Source: Bradyrhizobium nivariense
GTDB lineage: Bacteria > Pseudomonadota > Alphaproteobacteria > Rhizobiales > Xanthobacteraceae
NCBI RefSeq assembly: GCF_029846715.1
Contig: NZ_JARVWW010000016.1
Coordinates: 1 to 64,000, forward strand
Reading direction: 5' to 3'
Length of the DNA: 64,000 bases
Below the pieces are notes generated by a model. That model had not been told where the DNA came from, searched no databases, and worked only from the letters and a program-made list of their open reading frames with translations. Below are positions 17,289 through 27,021 of the stretch, one piece after another. Each line of letters begins with the position of its first letter. The stretch's first letter is position 1. Made by a program: the position numbers and the translations under genes.

Positions 17289-17576
17289 TCAATGCAGCCG
17301 GAACACGCCGTCGACCGCGCGCAGCTCGGCCGGCTTGATCAGCTTGGAATGCACGACCGTCACCGAATGCAGCGGGCCGTCGAGCTTCTCCTGCCAGAAC
17401 GCCAGGAAATCCGTCAGCGCCGGAAATTTCGGAAACATGTCGTAATTCTGCCAGACGTAGGTCTGGAGCAGCGAGCGATGATCCGGCATCCGATAGAGAA
17501 TTTCGGCCGTCGTCAGCCCGTAACCCAGCGCCTGTTTCCGGAAATCGTCGGAAACAACCCCAACCCGCGAGACCAT
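17289..17576 (-). CDS. usg: Usg family protein
   Basis: A 95-residue protein of the Usg family, named from an ORF next to the trp genes of other bacteria. It keeps the family blocks GYGLTTAEILYRMPDHRSLL, QTYVWQNYDMFPKFPAL and FLAFWQEKLDGPLHSVTV. Length equals that of known members. The role is unknown. It stands alone, divergent from groESL, with no trp gene near. The ATG at 17576 has TGCAAAGGAGG immediately upstream, a strong ribosome-binding site. Confidence 0.82.
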   Translation of the reverse strand: MVSRVGVVSDDFRKQALGYGLTTAEILYRMPDHRSLLQTYVWQNYDMFPKFPALTDFLAFWQEKLDGPLHSVTVVHSKLIKPAELRAVDGVFRLH

Positions 17577-17966
17577 GCCAACCTCCTTTGCAGGAGCGCA
17601 TATTCAAGAGGTGGCTTTCCGGTACGCGCCCTACGAGCCACCCGGTGGAGATGCGCTCACATGAGACAAATGTGACGCAAACTGACAATCCATCTCAAGC
17701 CCAAAAGTTTAACAAGCTGTTGAAATTCAATGCGTTAGCAGCAGATGCGGCACCGTGCTAATACGGCCCCCAAGGGCCCTCCAAGGCCAGTTAACGATGG
17801 TAAAGAATTCTGGCAGGCAGCGCTTCTGAGTGCTGATTTTTCTGCTAGAAGCCCTTGCCCCCGCAAAAATCCTGGCTTATTTGAACTTCACCCGCATTGG
17901 CACTCGCGGGCATCGACTGCCAACACCCTGAAAACATCAAGCTGAACAATTACTTAGGAGGACTGC
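17577..17966. other. divergent intergenic region between usg and groES
   Basis: These 390 bases carry no supported gene. They are AT-richer than the neighbours. They contain the CIRCE-like dyad at 17735-17761 and, right before groES, an AGGAGG ribosome-binding site at 17956-17961. A 66-codon open frame at 17745-17945 has no ribosome-binding site and runs across the regulatory dyad, so it was not accepted. Confidence 0.7.
17735..17761 (+). promoter_or_regulatory. degenerate CIRCE element (HrcA site) upstream of groESL
   Basis: TTAGCA and TGCTAA are separated by 15 bases, giving a 27-base dyad, the exact span of CIRCE (TTAGCACTC-N9-GAGTGCTAA). The outer six bases of each arm are perfect, and the inner three deviate. 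The position 206 bases before groES is farther than usual, so either the transcript leader is long or the site has decayed. Confidence 0.5.
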
Positions 17967-18281
17967 ATGAAATTCCGTCCGCTTCACGACCGCGTCGTGG
18001 TCAAGCGCATCGACGCAGAAGAGAAGACCGCTGGCGGCATCATCATTCCCGACACCGTCAAGGAAAAGCCCTCGCAGGGCGAAATCGTCGCTGTCGGCCC
18101 CGGTGGTCGCGACGAAGCCGGCAAGCTGATCCCGATCGATCTGAAGGTCGGCGACCGCGTGCTGTTCGGCAAGTGGTCCGGCACTGAAGTCAAGATCGAC
18201 AACGTCGATCTGCTGATCATGAAGGAAAGCGATGTCATGGGCGTCCTCGACGTCCCCGCTTCCAAGAAGAAGGCGGCCTAA
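17967..18281 (+). CDS. groES: co-chaperonin GroES
   Basis: A 104-residue Hsp10, the heptameric lid of the GroEL folding chamber in the cytoplasm. It starts MKFRPLHDRVVVKRID; the mobile loop that contacts GroEL is ETAGGIIIPDTVKEKP-like (residues 17-32), and KWSGTEVKIDNVDLLIMKE lies in the second half. An AGGAGG site precedes the ATG. groEL follows after 44 bases, forming the usual operon. Many rhizobia carry several groESL copies with different control; the dyad upstream suggests this is an HrcA-type copy. Confidence 0.97.
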   Translation: MKFRPLHDRVVVKRIDAEEKTAGGIIIPDTVKEKPSQGEIVAVGPGGRDEAGKLIPIDLKVGDRVLFGKWSGTEVKIDNVDLLIMKESDVMGVLDVPASKKKAA

Positions 18282-18325
18282 CAGCCCCTCTCCCCACCCA
18301 GCTAGACACCTAAGGAAAAATCCAC

Positions 18326-19966
<1,641 letters not shown>

Positions 19967-19996
19967 TCCAGCCACTCCGGCAAACACCAAATGCGA

Positions 19997-20027
19997 AACC
20001 CCGGCAGCGATGCCGGGGTTTTTGTTT
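19997..20027 (+). terminator. intrinsic terminator of groESL
   Basis: A perfect 10-base stem AACCCCGGCA / TGCCGGGGTT with the stable GCGA tetraloop is followed by a T-rich tract (TTTGTTTGT), 30 bases after the groEL stop. Confidence 0.9.
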
Positions 20028-20036
20028 GTCTCCGCA

Positions 20037-20080
20037 CGTCATTCCGGGGCGGCGCGCAGCGCCGAGCCCGGAATGATGAG
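20037..20080. repeat. palindromic repeat, GTCATTCCGGG family (short)
   Basis: GTCATTCCGGGGCGGCGCGC then GCGCCGAGCCCGGAATGATG forms a nearly perfect inverted repeat between groEL and lepB. It matches the ends of the element at 4184-4267. Confidence 0.65.
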
Positions 20081-20083
20081 GCC

Positions 20084-20830
20084 TCACCACACCTTCCCCA
20101 GACGCTCCATGTGCGGCTCGCCGTGTTCGTCGAGTGACCAGAATATCCGCGTCACGCGGCCGACGAGATTGTCCATCGGGATGAATCCCATCACGGACAT
20201 CATGCGGCTGTCGGTGGAGTTGTCGCGGTTGTCGCCGATCGCGAAGAAATGACCTGATGGCACCGTGAAGACGCTGGTGTTGTCGAGATAACCGTTGTCG
20301 ACGCAGTCATATGTCACATAGCTCGCGCCGTTCGGCAGCGTCTCGCGCCAGCGCTTGATCTTGGCGCCGTCATCCACACCGCAGGCGGAGCCCCCGGGCA
20401 CGTTCGCGAGAGCGACGCGCGTCACCGGGCGATCGTTGAGGATGAGCTGGCCCTGCCGCATCTGGATACGATCACCGGGCAGCCCGACCACACGCTTGAC
20501 ATAGTCGACCGAATTGTCCTTCGGCGTGCGAAACACCACGACGTCGCCATACCCGGGCTCGGCGGCAAGGACGCGGCCCGAGATCCATGACGGCGCGAAA
20601 GGAAACGAATAGCGGCCATAGCCATAGGCATATTTTGCGGCGAACACGTAGTCGCCGACGACCAGCGTCGGCCTCATCGAGCCGGACGGGATGTTGAACG
20701 GCTGCAACAGGAAGATGCGAAACAGGAACGGCGGCGACCACAGCACCGGGATCAGGAGGATCAGGATGACGATCGCCTTCCATTCCCGCGATTGCGCCGA
20801 CGGGTGGATGGTTTCCTGGAGAGTGGTCAT
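20084..20830 (-). CDS. lepB: signal peptidase I
   Basis: A 248-residue membrane protease that removes signal peptides on the periplasmic side. One hydrophobic anchor spans residues about 19-42. Catalytic Ser51 is in IPSGSMRPTL and Lys112 in DYVKRVVGLPGD; GDNRDNSTDSR near the C-terminus is box E of the family. Length and layout fit the alphaproteobacterial form. In related genomes lepB usually sits with acpS, pdxJ or rnc; here it stands alone beside groESL, so it may be a second copy. This is inference. Confidence 0.93.
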   Translation of the reverse strand: MTTLQETIHPSAQSREWKAIVILILLIPVLWSPPFLFRIFLLQPFNIPSGSMRPTLVVGDYVFAAKYAYGYGRYSFPFAPSWISGRVLAAEPGYGDVVVFRTPKDNSVDYVKRVVGLPGDRIQMRQGQLILNDRPVTRVALANVPGGSACGVDDGAKIKRWRETLPNGASYVTYDCVDNGYLDNTSVFTVPSGHFFAIGDNRDNSTDSRMMSVMGFIPMDNLVGRVTRIFWSLDEHGEPHMERLGKVW

Positions 20831-20954
20831 GCGCCTGCCCCGATCAAGCCTGTGGTCGTCGCGAGATTACGCAACCTTCGCGCGCGCGCAATCCCATAAC
20901 TTGGTCGCGTCGCGCGCGGATCGCGTTCACGCACCGCCAGGCGCCGGCCGACAG

Positions 20955-21794
20955 TCACCCGCGCTCAAAATCCCTGAAGCAGTGGCGCACCCATTCGATG
21001 GTGAGCCGCGTCGCCGGGTCGCGCTTGAGGTGGTTCTGCACGAGCAGCCAGACGTCGCGGCGCCTCGGCAGAAGCGTCGCGCGCAGGCTGCGGTCGGCGA
21101 GCAGCGTCCCGCAGCTGTGCTCGGGCAGCACGCCGACGACCTGATGCGACTGGATCATAGTGCGGATGATGCGGACGTTGTCGGTGACGCAGCGCACGTT
21201 CTTCAGCCGCTTCGCGCGCAGAAACTGCTGCTCCGGAATAGCGTCGAGCTCGTCCGGATAGACACAGGCGACCGGATCGCCGCCCGCGCGCTCAGTGGGC
21301 TCGAAGAAATACAGCCTGACCTCGCCGAGCTTGGAGATCGTGAAGTCGCCCTTCTCCGGCTTGCGCAAGCGAATGGCGAGGTCAGCCTGCCAGCGCGAGA
21401 ATTTGACGTTGCTGCTGGAGGTGAGGAACTGAAGGGACAGGCCGGGATGATCGCGCAGGAAGGCGCCGGCGTGCGGGGCCAGCAGTTCCTCGGCGACCGC
21501 ATTGGTCGAGGCGATACGCAGGCGGCCGACCGGCCCGGGCTGGCTTTCACTGAGCCGGTCAATCGCCGCGACATGTGACGCCATGGCGCTGACATGTTCG
21601 AGCACGGCCTCGCAGTGGCGGGTCGGCCGTCTCAGACCGTCCACCGCATCGAACAGCGGCACGCCGAGATCGCGCTGGATGCGCGCAAGCCTTCGGCCAA
21701 CGGTAGTCTCGTCGATGCGCAGCCGTGCGCTGGCGCCGGCATAGGTGCCCTCGTCCCTTACCGCGGCGATGATGCGCAGATCGTCCCAATTCAT
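20955..21794 (-). CDS. LysR family transcriptional regulator
   Basis: A 279-residue LysR protein, slightly short for the family. The winged helix-turn-helix lies at residues 3-60 (WDDLRIIAAVRDEGTYAGAS, then LRIDETTVGRRLARIQ). The effector domain begins near 85 with GRLRIASTNAVAEELLAP. It is divergent from the isochorismatase/GST pair across a 132-base region with a strong palindrome and most likely regulates that pair. Confidence 0.88.
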   Translation of the reverse strand: MNWDDLRIIAAVRDEGTYAGASARLRIDETTVGRRLARIQRDLGVPLFDAVDGLRRPTRHCEAVLEHVSAMASHVAAIDRLSESQPGPVGRLRIASTNAVAEELLAPHAGAFLRDHPGLSLQFLTSSSNVKFSRWQADLAIRLRKPEKGDFTISKLGEVRLYFFEPTERAGGDPVACVYPDELDAIPEQQFLRAKRLKNVRCVTDNVRIIRTMIQSHQVVGVLPEHSCGTLLADRSLRATLLPRRRDVWLLVQNHLKRDPATRLTIEWVRHCFRDFERG

Positions 21795-21825
21795 CGCAGG
21801 CGAGTCTAGCAGGCGTCACCGGCTC

Positions 21826-21839
21826 CTGCAAATTTGCAG
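21826..21839. promoter_or_regulatory. candidate LysR operator, perfect palindrome
   Basis: CTGCAAATTTGCAG is a perfect 14-base palindrome containing a T-N10-A core. CTGCAA recurs at 21846 (CTGCAAT) and CCTGCAC at 21857, so the site may consist of several half sites. It lies in the divergent region, 32 bases from the lysR start and 87 from the isochorismatase start. Confidence 0.5.
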
Positions 21840-21926
21840 CCATATGCTGCAATAGTCCTGCACAATGGCAGGCCGCCGCCGCGCTAGTGTCACGCCATCT
21901 GATCTCCTTACGGAAGCCTGACCAGT

Positions 21927-22520
21927 ATGACCGCTCCAAAGACCCTGCTCGAATTGTCCGGTGCCGATCTCACGCCGCCGCGTCTCGGCGACGCCGCGCT
22001 CGTGCTGATCGACATCCAGAACGAATATCTCGCAGGGCCCCTCGCCCTGCCCGGCGCCGGGCCTGCGATCGCGCGGGCGGCCGCCTTGCTGGCGCGGGCG
22101 CGCGAACGCGGATCCGCAATCATCCATATCGCCCATCGCGGCAAGCCCGGCGGCCTGTTCGATCGCACCGCCGATCGCGGCGCCATCGTCACCGAGCTCG
22201 CGCCGCTTGCGGACGAGCTCGTGATCGAGAAGGAGCTGCCGAACGCCTTCGCCGGCACCGACCTGCAGGCGCAGCTCGGCACGAGCGGACGCAAGAACAT
22301 CGTGCTGGCGGGCTTCATGACGCATATGTGCGTCAGCTCGACGGCCCGGGCCGCGCTCGACCTCGGCCTGCGCACGACGATCGCAGCCGATGCCTGCGCC
22401 ACACGCGATCTGCCCGACGGCCGCGGCGGAGCGCTCTCTGCAAGGACCATTCACGAGCTCGCACTGGTCGAATTGTCGGATCGCTTCGCGATCATCGCGC
22501 AAGCCGAAGCGCTGACCTGA
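21927..22520 (+). CDS. isochorismatase-family cysteine hydrolase
   Basis: A 197-residue hydrolase. The family triad is complete: Asp29 in LIDIQNEY, Lys102 in VIEKELPNAF and Cys135 in GFMTHMCVSSTARAA. Members hydrolyse isochorismate, nicotinamide, N-carbamoyl compounds or related amides; the sequence does not fix the substrate. A cis-peptide region precedes the Cys as expected. It is followed by a GST gene after 12 bases, probably in the same operon under the divergent LysR protein. Confidence 0.88.
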   Translation: MTAPKTLLELSGADLTPPRLGDAALVLIDIQNEYLAGPLALPGAGPAIARAAALLARARERGSAIIHIAHRGKPGGLFDRTADRGAIVTELAPLADELVIEKELPNAFAGTDLQAQLGTSGRKNIVLAGFMTHMCVSSTARAALDLGLRTTIAADACATRDLPDGRGGALSARTIHELALVELSDRFAIIAQAEALT

Positions 22521-22532
22521 CGGAGCGCGACG

Positions 22533-23171
22533 ATGCTGCAACTCTATTTCTTCCCGATGGCCTGCTCACTCGCCAGCCGCATCGCGCTGATGGAGGCCGG
22601 CCTGGATGTGCACTATCACCTCGCTCATATCTGGACCAAGAAAGTCGTGGACGACGGCAGCGATTTCCTTGGCGTTTCGCCGAAGGGCGCGGTGCCGGTC
22701 CTGGTCCTGGAGAACGGCGAACGGCTGACCGAAAGCGCGGCGGTCCTGCAATACATCGCCGATGTAAAACCGGAGGCGGGCCTTGCGCCCGCGTTCGGAG
22801 ATCCCGATCGCTATCGCCTCCAGGAATGGCTGAGCTTCGTCGGCGCCGAGATCCACAAGGCGTTCCTGTTTCCGACCTTCTGGTGCAAGGACGACGGCTC
22901 GCTCGCCAAGCCGCGCGCAAGGGTAGCGGAGACATTGTCGATGCCTGCCACGCATCTGGCGGACCGGGAATTCCTCGTCGGCAACCGCTTCACCGTCGCG
23001 GACGCCCACCTCACCTGGGCCTTGCTGCTGCTCCGTCCCGCAGGCGTCGACATCGCGCAATGGCCATCCTTGTCGGCCTATCTCGAGCGCATGCAGGCGC
23101 GGCCGGCGGTGCGGGAGGCGATCGCAACCGAAATGGCTCTGCGCAAGACGATGGCGGCGAGCCCAGCGTGA
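22533..23171 (+). CDS. glutathione S-transferase
   Basis: A 212-residue GST. The N-terminal thioredoxin-like domain (1-80) has FFPMACSLASRIALMEAGLD with a Cys/Ser site for glutathione, SPKGAVPVLVLENGERLTES as the cis-Pro and ES motif for the gamma-glutamyl group; the helical C-terminal domain has FLVGNRFTVADAHLTWALL, the N-capping box. This resembles beta-class bacterial GSTs. It follows the hydrolase gene closely, so the pair may act in detoxification of one compound. Confidence 0.88.
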   Translation: MLQLYFFPMACSLASRIALMEAGLDVHYHLAHIWTKKVVDDGSDFLGVSPKGAVPVLVLENGERLTESAAVLQYIADVKPEAGLAPAFGDPDRYRLQEWLSFVGAEIHKAFLFPTFWCKDDGSLAKPRARVAETLSMPATHLADREFLVGNRFTVADAHLTWALLLLRPAGVDIAQWPSLSAYLERMQARPAVREAIATEMALRKTMAASPA

Positions 23172-23281
23172 CAGGATGTCACGGCCGCGAAATCTGAGCG
23201 TTTCTCAGGCAGGGCATTGATGTCGGCGCGGCATGCGCTAATCTCGAGGGATATTTTTCGACATTTCCTTGGAAGGCATTC

Positions 23282-24637
23282 ATGCGTGCTCTTTCCAGAT
23301 TTTGCCCGGCCAAACTTTGCCTCGCCCTCCTCGCCTGCTGGCTTTCCCTTGGGTCTGCATCGGCGGAAACGCGGGTCGCGCTGGTGATCGGCAACGGCGC
23401 CTATGCCAGCACGGCGCAGCTTCCCAACCCGTCGCACGATGCCGAAGACGTCGCCGCCTCGCTCAAGCGCAGCGGTTTCGAGGTGCTCCAGGGCATCGAC
23501 CTGCGCCAGGCCGACATGCAGGACCTGACCATCCGCTTCGCGCGCGCCGCGAGCCGAGCCGATGTCGCCATGTTCTACTACAGCGGCCATGCGATGCAGT
23601 ACAACGGCGTGAACTATCTCATGCCTGTCGACGCCGTGCTGAGCGACGAAGCCGACCTGAAGCGTTTCGTGCGGGTCGACGACATCGTGAACGATTTGCA
23701 GCAGGCCAAGAACCTGCGCATCCTCGTGCTCGATTCCTGCCGCGACAATCCGCTGGCCGAAACCTTGAAGCGCTCCGCCGGCATGACGCGTGCCGCCTCG
23801 ATCGGACGGGGCTTGTCCAAGGTCGAGGCACCGCGCGGCACGATCGTGTCGTTCTCGACCCAATCCGGGCAGACCGCGGCGGACGGCAGCGGCCGCAACA
23901 GTCCCTATACGAGCGCGTTCCTGAAGCACATCGAGGAACCGCAGGAGATCGGCGAGGTCTTTCGCGACATCAGCAGCGACGTCTACGACTCCAGCGGCAA
24001 GACCCAGCTCCCGGAGCTGTCGCTGTCGATCATCGGCAAGTTCTACCTGAACGGACCGGTGTCGATCACGGTGGCACCGGCGGCTCCGCCAGCTGCGGCG
24101 CGGCCCGATCCCTGCGCGGCCGCTGAGGCGCACTGGAAGGCTGCGGACGGCATCGGCACGCTTGGTGCCTACGAGGATCACCTCGCCAGATTCCCGAATT
24201 GCATTTTCGCCACTCTCGCCAAGGCGCGAGTTGAAGGCCTGAAGCAGAAGATGGCGCTGGCGCCTGCCGGCAACGGCCGGGCCGGCGGCGGCAAAGACTT
24301 CGACGGCAACTGGGACGTGACGTTGAACTGCGCGGCTACCGGCAAGGCGCAGGGCTTCACCCGGGCCCTATCTGCCACGGTTGCGAACGGCGTGTTTCAC
24401 GCTGACGCTCAGAGCCAGGGCGCCGTCAACCGCTTGGAGATCGATGGCCAGATCCCTGCTGACGGCAAGACGACATTGAGCGCGCGCGGGACGACAGGGG
24501 CGAGCACTTACACCCTCAATAACTTGCCGCCGGGTTCTCCCTACGCGTTTACGGTCGATGCCCAGTTCGAACGCAGCCGCGGCAGCGGCAAGCGCAACGA
24601 GGCGCGTGCCTGCAACCTGGTTTTCGTCAAACGCTGA
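23282..24637 (+). CDS. caspase-like (peptidase C14) secreted protein
   Basis: A 451-residue protein with a signal peptide (1-28, LALLACWLSLGSASA), then a caspase domain. RVALVIGNGAYAS at 31-43 opens the fold; the catalytic His103 is in YYSGHAMQYNG and Cys153 in LVLDSCRDNP, both intact. From about 275 a Pro/Ala linker leads to a roughly 170-residue domain (from KDFDGNWDVTLNC) of beta character without known name. Such orthocaspases are periplasmic in many rhizobia; the substrate is unknown. It converges on a Tlde1-type gene. Confidence 0.85.
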   Translation: MRALSRFCPAKLCLALLACWLSLGSASAETRVALVIGNGAYASTAQLPNPSHDAEDVAASLKRSGFEVLQGIDLRQADMQDLTIRFARAASRADVAMFYYSGHAMQYNGVNYLMPVDAVLSDEADLKRFVRVDDIVNDLQQAKNLRILVLDSCRDNPLAETLKRSAGMTRAASIGRGLSKVEAPRGTIVSFSTQSGQTAADGSGRNSPYTSAFLKHIEEPQEIGEVFRDISSDVYDSSGKTQLPELSLSIIGKFYLNGPVSITVAPAAPPAAARPDPCAAAEAHWKAADGIGTLGAYEDHLARFPNCIFATLAKARVEGLKQKMALAPAGNGRAGGGKDFDGNWDVTLNCAATGKAQGFTRALSATVANGVFHADAQSQGAVNRLEIDGQIPADGKTTLSARGTTGASTYTLNNLPPGSPYAFTVDAQFERSRGSGKRNEARACNLVFVKR

Positions 24638-24643
24638 TCGTGC

Positions 24644-24672
24644 AAAAAGCGGTGAGGCGCGTTGCGCCTCAC
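24644..24672 (-). terminator. intrinsic terminator overlapping the Tlde1-type stop codon
   Basis: A perfect 9-base stem GTGAGGCGC / GCGCCTCAC with a 3-base loop (24652-24672) is followed, on the minus strand, by CGC and five T (24644-24648). The stem begins inside the stop codon of the gene ending at 24669. On the plus strand no T run follows, so it works mainly for the minus gene. Confidence 0.7.
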
Positions 24673-25826
24673 TCCACTCGCGCCAGCACCGCGAGCCTGC
24701 GGATGCCCTTGTTGCGGTAGGCATCGAGGAACGCGTAATAGTCCTTGAACGACACGCAGCCGTTGGAGTCGCCATTCGGCCCGAGCATGAAGGTGTGCGC
24801 GAGCAGACCGTCGCGGCCGTAGATCGCGCTCTCGCCGCCAATCGGGGTCAGGCGCAGCGCCGGAACGCCGTGAAACAGCGCTTCGCGCGGCTTCAAGTCG
24901 TAGATGTGCGGCGGCGTCACGCCACGCATGCGGATGCGCGAGGAACGGGGATCGTCGAGATTGGAGCCGAGGCCGGAATGTGCCTCGAGCTTGGTGCCGT
25001 CGGGCAGATACACCGTCTTCGCGCTGATGTCGTAAACCGCGGTGGAGCGGTCATAGGGCGCCGAACCGCCGAGCATGGGATTCTGCTCCTTCGGCGCAAT
25101 GGAAGCGGTCACGCTGGCATCGGCCGAGGCATAGGCGAGCAGCCCGCCGGACGGCTCACGCTTGCCCCAGAGCTTTTCCACCATCGACTGCCGCGGCCCG
25201 GTCACCGACATCACCGCGGCCTTGGCGCGATCGGCGAACGATTTCGGCTTCGCCTCAGCCGCCGGCACGATCTCGGCCGGATCTGCCGAGGCAAGCTGCA
25301 CCGGCGCGTCGGTGCGCTTGGACTTCGCAGCGTCAGCGATCTTGGCGGGACCTGGCTTCAGGACTTCCGCGACCCTTGCGATCACGCTCGGCTTTGGCGC
25401 GTCCTTGGCTTCGGCTACCTTGGTTGCGGGCGTGGCGCTCGCCGCATTCGATGTCACGCCTTGGGTCGCAGCCGCAGCAAAGCGTTCGTTGAACATCTCG
25501 CGCGAGATCGGCGCTGCCACCTGCAACCGGTCGGGCAAGAGTGCAAAGGCTTCCTTGACGGCCTCACCGGCCTCGCGCAGCGCGACCCTGGGCGCGCGCT
25601 TGATCACGGGCTCGTCGTAGCCGCTGCTGCCGACGGTCGGATAGACGCTGGCGGCAAGGATGTTGCTGTAGATGGTCCAGCCGGCGCCAAGCACGACGCA
25701 GCCGATCACGGCAGCGCCAAGCACGTTTTGGGTGGTCATTTTCCGGGAAGGCTTCCGATAAGAATTGCTCGAGAATTCTTTGGACTTCCGTGCCGCGATA
25801 CCTTGCGCAGCGATACTCGTACTCAT
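24669..25826 (-). CDS. Tlde1/DUF2778 L,D-transpeptidase-like protein
   Basis: A 385-residue membrane-anchored protein. After a basic 30-residue start comes one hydrophobic segment (VLGAAVIGCVVLGAGWTIYS, about 34-53), then a long Ala/Lys/Pro-rich linker, and a C-terminal DUF2778 domain (about 255-385). The expected His344 (HTFMLGPNG) and Cys357 (SNGCVSF) are present. In Salmonella this domain is the T6SS effector Tlde1, which attacks or edits peptidoglycan tetrapeptides. No T6SS gene or immunity gene is near, so a self cell-wall role is as likely. The ATG at 25826 has AAGGCG upstream; 25739 is an alternative start. Confidence 0.75.
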   Translation of the reverse strand: MSTSIAAQGIAARKSKEFSSNSYRKPSRKMTTQNVLGAAVIGCVVLGAGWTIYSNILAASVYPTVGSSGYDEPVIKRAPRVALREAGEAVKEAFALLPDRLQVAAPISREMFNERFAAAATQGVTSNAASATPATKVAEAKDAPKPSVIARVAEVLKPGPAKIADAAKSKRTDAPVQLASADPAEIVPAAEAKPKSFADRAKAAVMSVTGPRQSMVEKLWGKREPSGGLLAYASADASVTASIAPKEQNPMLGGSAPYDRSTAVYDISAKTVYLPDGTKLEAHSGLGSNLDDPRSSRIRMRGVTPPHIYDLKPREALFHGVPALRLTPIGGESAIYGRDGLLAHTFMLGPNGDSNGCVSFKDYYAFLDAYRNKGIRRLAVLARVE

Positions 25827-26395
25827 TCGCCTTGCGTCCAGAACGGTGTCACTCAGTCCCCCTTCGAAGCGCCGCTGGTCACGATCCGGGAACAGCATCT
25901 CGCAGAGGGTCGGAGCGCCATTAAGGCCACTTTTAGTTAAATGCGGATTAAGTTCGGGCGGATGTGGGGCAGCGCGTTAACGTCGTCCCATTTCGAGAAA
26001 AAAGCCCGCAGAACTACGGACTTAAGCGCGTGTGTTAACTATAATTCTCGGCCGGATCGGTGCGGTCAGCGGACGTCTCCGGCCGCATCTCCAAACGCAT
26101 CCAACCAAGTCCTTTTCGTGGTCTTCAATACCGCTGATCATAGCGGCGAAGCGTTGCGCCAGGCTGGTGGACGTCGCCTTCGTCGGCCAGCGCGCGACGC
26201 GATGTGCTTCGCCTCTCTGCGTAACAACGGTGAGAGGGTGAAGACCCTGACCGAAAGTTGATCGCGCCGGTCTGGAAAAGCCCGTGCCGAGAAAATAGCT
26301 AGGATGTCGGTACTTTTCAGCAGCCCCTGCGTGTGATACGGCACCGTATCAACACCGCCTTTTGAAATGTGTCGAGCACGCAAACGGAGGCTGGC
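25827..26395. other. intergenic region upstream of FecR gene
   Basis: About 570 bases without a supported gene. It is AT-rich around 25940-26060 (for example GTGTTAACTATAATTCTC), which could hold the promoter of the minus-strand Tlde1-type gene. Open frames of 60-106 codons here have no ribosome-binding site or recognisable sequence. GGAGG at 26386-26390 belongs to the FecR gene. Confidence 0.6.
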
Positions 26396-26917
26396 ATGAA
26401 AGAGACCGCACGCGCTGGATGTTTCGCCCTGCTGTGGTCGTCTTTGTTGATGGGGTACGCGGCCGCGCAGCCTGCCAATGCGGGCTGCACAGCATCGCCA
26501 TCCGCTGCCGGCACGCAGACCTGGCGCTGCGACAACGGCATCACCATCGTTGCGGAAAACGGTGCCAGATTTGAACTTAAGGACGCCAACCGCGACGGAC
26601 ATATAGACTCCGTGGAGTTGAGCAGCAAAGCGCTGCTGGTCGAGGTGCCCAAGAAGCCCGGCGGCAATCCGTTCAAGGTGCTGACGCCGCAGGCGATCGC
26701 CGCGGTGCGCGGTACGAAATGGGCGGTCGATGTCGCGGAGGCCAAGACCTCCGTCTTCGTCGCCGACGGCCGTGTCGGCGTGAGCCGCAGGAGCCGCGGA
26801 CGCGGCGTCGTTTTAGGCCCCGGCGAAGGCGTCGACGTGGAAGCGACCGGTCCTTTGACCGTCAAGACATGGGGCCAGCCGCGCGTCGACGCGCTGATGG
26901 CAAGACTTGGTCAATAA
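26396..26917 (+). CDS. secreted FecR-domain protein
   Basis: A 173-residue protein with a signal peptide (FALLWSSLLMGYAAAQPANA) and a FecR domain. TPQAIAAVRGTKWAVDV near residues 98-114 is the diagnostic (V/A)RGT segment, with TSVFVADGRVGV and VVLGPGEGVDV after it. Classical FecR proteins relay an outer-membrane signal to a sigma factor; here there is no sigma factor or membrane segment, so it is a periplasmic stand-alone form. The ATG at 26396 is chosen for the GGAGG 5 bases upstream. A CHASE2 cyclase gene follows after 104 bases and the two probably act together. The stop codon lies in a tandem repeat. Confidence 0.8.
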   Translation: MKETARAGCFALLWSSLLMGYAAAQPANAGCTASPSAAGTQTWRCDNGITIVAENGARFELKDANRDGHIDSVELSSKALLVEVPKKPGGNPFKVLTPQAIAAVRGTKWAVDVAEAKTSVFVADGRVGVSRRSRGRGVVLGPGEGVDVEATGPLTVKTWGQPRVDALMARLGQ

Positions 26918-26985
26918 GACTTGGTCAATGAGGCTTGGTCAATAAGGCTTGGTCAATAAGGCTTGGCAACGAGGCTTGGTCAAAA
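26903..26985 (+). repeat. 14-base tandem repeat across a stop codon
   Basis: Six units of the form AGRCTTGGTCAATA follow one another; the fifth lacks one base. The first unit encodes the last residues R-L-G-Q and the stop of the FecR protein; the others are non-coding. Length changes would alter only the spacer before the cyclase gene. Confidence 0.9.
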
Positions 26986-27021
26986 ACTTTTGGACGATAG
27001 AGAAAATTGCAACACGACCAC

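Noticed and set aside
17745..17945. 66-codon frame before groES
   Set aside because: No ribosome-binding site; it overlaps the CIRCE-like dyad and the groES leader.
21887..23197. 436-codon open frame over isochorismatase and GST genes
   Set aside because: Different frame of two intact genes with catalytic motifs.
26138..26602. 154-codon minus-strand frame in the FecR upstream region
   Set aside because: It crosses the FecR start and signal peptide in antisense, with no coding signature.
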